Below are positions 61,734 through 64,000 of a stretch of 64,000 bases of DNA, in pieces. Positions within the stretch are counted from its first letter, which is position 1; the number at the start of each line of letters is the position of its first letter. The stretch lies in the NCBI RefSeq assembly GCF_017114995.1, contig NZ_JABXKL010000032.1, positions 62,001 to 126,000 on the forward strand, given 5' to 3'. This DNA comes from Nostoc sp. NMS9 (GTDB lineage Bacteria; Cyanobacteriota; Cyanobacteriia; Cyanobacteriales; Nostocaceae). Made by a program: the position numbers and the translations under genes. The notes under the pieces are model-generated. The model saw only the letters and a program-made list of their open reading frames with translations, did not search any database and had not been told where the DNA came from.

Positions 61734-62162
61734 TTACTCAGGGATAAGTGGACTTGATGGATCTAAAGAAGTTGTAAAAACAAAATAGATTACCCCAGTT
61801 CCGAGAATCATCACAGCGAGACTGAACAGCAACACCCAACGGTCTGTTGGTTCGTAAGTATCTTCTTCGATATCACGACGAACAGCAAAATAGTGTACTG
61901 TTGAGAGCCACACCGTGATTAAACCCACCAGCGAGAAGACTAAACCTAACTTCCAGCCGTTACCAGGACGGGGTATCAAAGGTACTTGGAAGGCACGCAA
62001 ACGCACGATGACGACACCAAAACCTAAAAGAGCGATCCCTGTCCGCATCCAAGCGAGGTAGGTACGCTCATTTGCCAAGTGATCTCGGATTCTGGACGGA
62101 TTTAGTCGTCCTGGCTTTTTTTTATCTTTATCTTCTTCTGTGGGTTTCAATTTTAACTGCAT
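61734..62162 (-). CDS. YidH/DUF202 family membrane protein
   Basis: DHLANERTYLAWMRTGIALLGFGVVIVRL; start moved to MQLKLKPTEED. Confidence 0.85.
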   Translation of the reverse strand: MQLKLKPTEEDKDKKKPGRLNPSRIRDHLANERTYLAWMRTGIALLGFGVVIVRLRAFQVPLIPRPGNGWKLGLVFSLVGLITVWLSTVHYFAVRRDIEEDTYEPTDRWVLLFSLAVMILGTGVIYFVFTTSLDPSSPLIPE

Positions 62163-62483
62163 CAATAACACCCTTATCCCCAAAGCGGCTCTTATCAAAA
62201 AAATGCGAAGGTAGTAGAAAATCTCTTTCCAGATGACTTGCACCCAGCACAATAGTTGCGCTACTGAAATATGCCTGTTGTGATTGTACATTTTTTCCAA
62301 AATTTATTTTAATGCAGATATCGAAATAAAACAAGCCTAAAATTGAGGACAGATAAATTCAAAAAAAAATAGCCAAGATCAGAGAGATGTTTCACCAGTG
62401 TTTGTCCTGTTTTTCTCTGATTTTGGCTGTTACTCTATATAAATTCAGAACAATCATTCAAAAATAAACTATACAGTTCTATT

Positions 62484-63146
62484 TCAAGACTGATTGCTAG
62501 GCGCATTAGGAACTCGTGTATTTATGAGATCCTGCGATATATTTGGGATAAACCAGTTAGCCTCTTTGCTGTTAAGAACTTTTACAGTCGGGACATTCAA
62601 TTCAATCTCAGCAGTATCTGGATTCCTCTTGATTACCAGCTGAGTGCCATCAAGGATCTTCAGAGCAGCGGCTCCTGTCAATTCTTCACCTTGCCCATTA
62701 GGACTAGAAGTGAAATTTGCTACCTGGGCATCATTCGGTAGATAGATGCCATCACAATCCCAGTTATTTTCAGTGGACTGACCATCAGCTAGAAAATACA
62801 GACCATTCTCATATACGGCATCTTCATTGTCTTCATCATTTGGTGTCTTGCCATATACCCCTATGGTATTACCAGTTTGGTTGTTGCACTGACCCCAATT
62901 GATTCCCGTCTCTAAAGCATATTTTTGCAGTGTTAATTCCTCGGTTCTTTTTTTAATTTCTTCTGGTGTCAGACCTTCAACTTGAGTTTGGGCGTCTTTT
63001 GTCTGAGAGAGTTGCTTAAGAGCTTTGGTGACTTCGATGTAATCAGGGTTTTTGCTAAATTTTGGTCTGTCAGCAAAAGAAGGTTGAGCAAAGGCTAGAT
63101 TAACGACAATCATTAAAACAATTAGCAGAGATTTCCAGATTTTCAT
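62484..63146 (-). CDS. Secreted hypothetical protein
   Basis: Signal peptide MKIWKSLLIVLMIVVNLAFAQPSFA; no recognised domain. Confidence 0.6.
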   Translation of the reverse strand: MKIWKSLLIVLMIVVNLAFAQPSFADRPKFSKNPDYIEVTKALKQLSQTKDAQTQVEGLTPEEIKKRTEELTLQKYALETGINWGQCNNQTGNTIGVYGKTPNDEDNEDAVYENGLYFLADGQSTENNWDCDGIYLPNDAQVANFTSSPNGQGEELTGAAALKILDGTQLVIKRNPDTAEIELNVPTVKVLNSKEANWFIPNISQDLINTRVPNAPSNQS

Positions 63147-63226
63147 GTTTTGATTCCTGTTGATGGGTAAGATATTTTCCAGTTTATAATTCGTTTTGTT
63201 CAGAAAATTGATGATGCACCTCTTTA

Positions 63227-63937
63227 TTAGACACTTAATTTTTCTTGTTCTTCACTCGACGGCTGAGTATTGAAACCTAAAATTAATGAGAATATATAAC
63301 TAGAAACTACAGATAAAAGAGTCCAAGTAACATTTTCTGTGACAATAAACACGCCCAAACCAATCAAGATACAAGGTACAAAAGTATTGCCATTTTCAGT
63401 TAAAAAGTTGGCGATCGCAGGCAAGTAGGTTAATTTATAAGCGGTATAACACCATACACCAACTAGGGTAAAAAATACACTTAGTATTACCAGCAGACTA
63501 TCTAATTCTGAGTTGGCAAACAGGGGTACATAGACGCTGATATTATCACTGCCATTAGCAAAGGCGATCGCGGCTACATTGCAAGTTTGCGGAGAGAGAA
63601 AACTACTAACTATAGAGGGACAAGATGGCTCAGTTTCTTCTTCGGCTTCCTCTGGTGAATCCTCTTCGCGTTTTAGTAAACCGCTCACACCAATGATTAT
63701 TGGCATTAAACCAAGTAGTCTAATCCAGTCCTGCGGTATGATTAGTCCACCGAAGAAACCGGGAAGGCTAGCAACGATCAATGCCGCAAAACCGAGATAC
63801 TGACCAGCAAGGATGTGACGGCTGCGAAACGTTTTACTTATTTGTGAAAAAAGCAACGTCAGAATGACAATATCATCGATGTTGGTGGCAGTGAATGCGG
63901 TAATCCCTGTGGTAATGGCAGTTACTAAATCGTTCAT
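63227..63937 (-). CDS. CadD-family cadmium resistance transporter-like membrane protein
   Basis: FTATNIDDIVILTLLFSQ...RHILAGQYLGFAALIVASL...FANGSDNISVYVPLFA. Confidence 0.85.
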   Translation of the reverse strand: MNDLVTAITTGITAFTATNIDDIVILTLLFSQISKTFRSRHILAGQYLGFAALIVASLPGFFGGLIIPQDWIRLLGLMPIIIGVSGLLKREEDSPEEAEEETEPSCPSIVSSFLSPQTCNVAAIAFANGSDNISVYVPLFANSELDSLLVILSVFFTLVGVWCYTAYKLTYLPAIANFLTENGNTFVPCILIGLGVFIVTENVTWTLLSVVSSYIFSLILGFNTQPSSEEQEKLSV

Positions 63938-64000
63938 TTGTGGATGTCCTTATGTTCATGCTTGGGAATTGGGCATGGGGCATTGGTTGTTCTCCCTCTG

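Overview
This 64 kb window is chromosomal DNA from a heterocyst-forming, Nostoc-like cyanobacterium. The inference rests on HIP1 (GCGATCGC) sites, heptamer short tandem repeats, and the gene content (ndhM, psbQ, hemJ, ebo genes, treZYH). Housekeeping and metabolic genes include a partial PP2C phosphatase, ndhM, a LuxR-type response regulator, a PAS-GGDEF-EAL protein, a Ctp protease, a six-gene ebo locus (eboD divergent from eboABCEF), a heme catalase, psbQ, hemJ, a pncB-nadD-nrtR-nadE NAD operon and a treZ-treY-treH trehalose operon. Dps, pirin and CadD-like genes are also present. Accessory content includes a HigBA toxin-antitoxin pair, a caspase-like/NB-ARC gene split from its TPR half by an apparent one-base frameshift next to an alpha/beta hydrolase, and three adjacent TIR-domain genes (LRR-Roc-COR-TIR, TIR-TPR, TIR-coiled coil) beside the NAD operon. 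It also includes a decayed Uma2 gene with an intact paralogue, a WD40 gene remnant and many MITE-like palindromic elements. The least-explained feature is a set of three intergenic arrays with a 21-bp period. They differ in sequence but share a core and encode a common heptad frame (x-E/A-P-L-x-x-x). All calls come from reading the sequence and the supplied ORFs; no database search was run.
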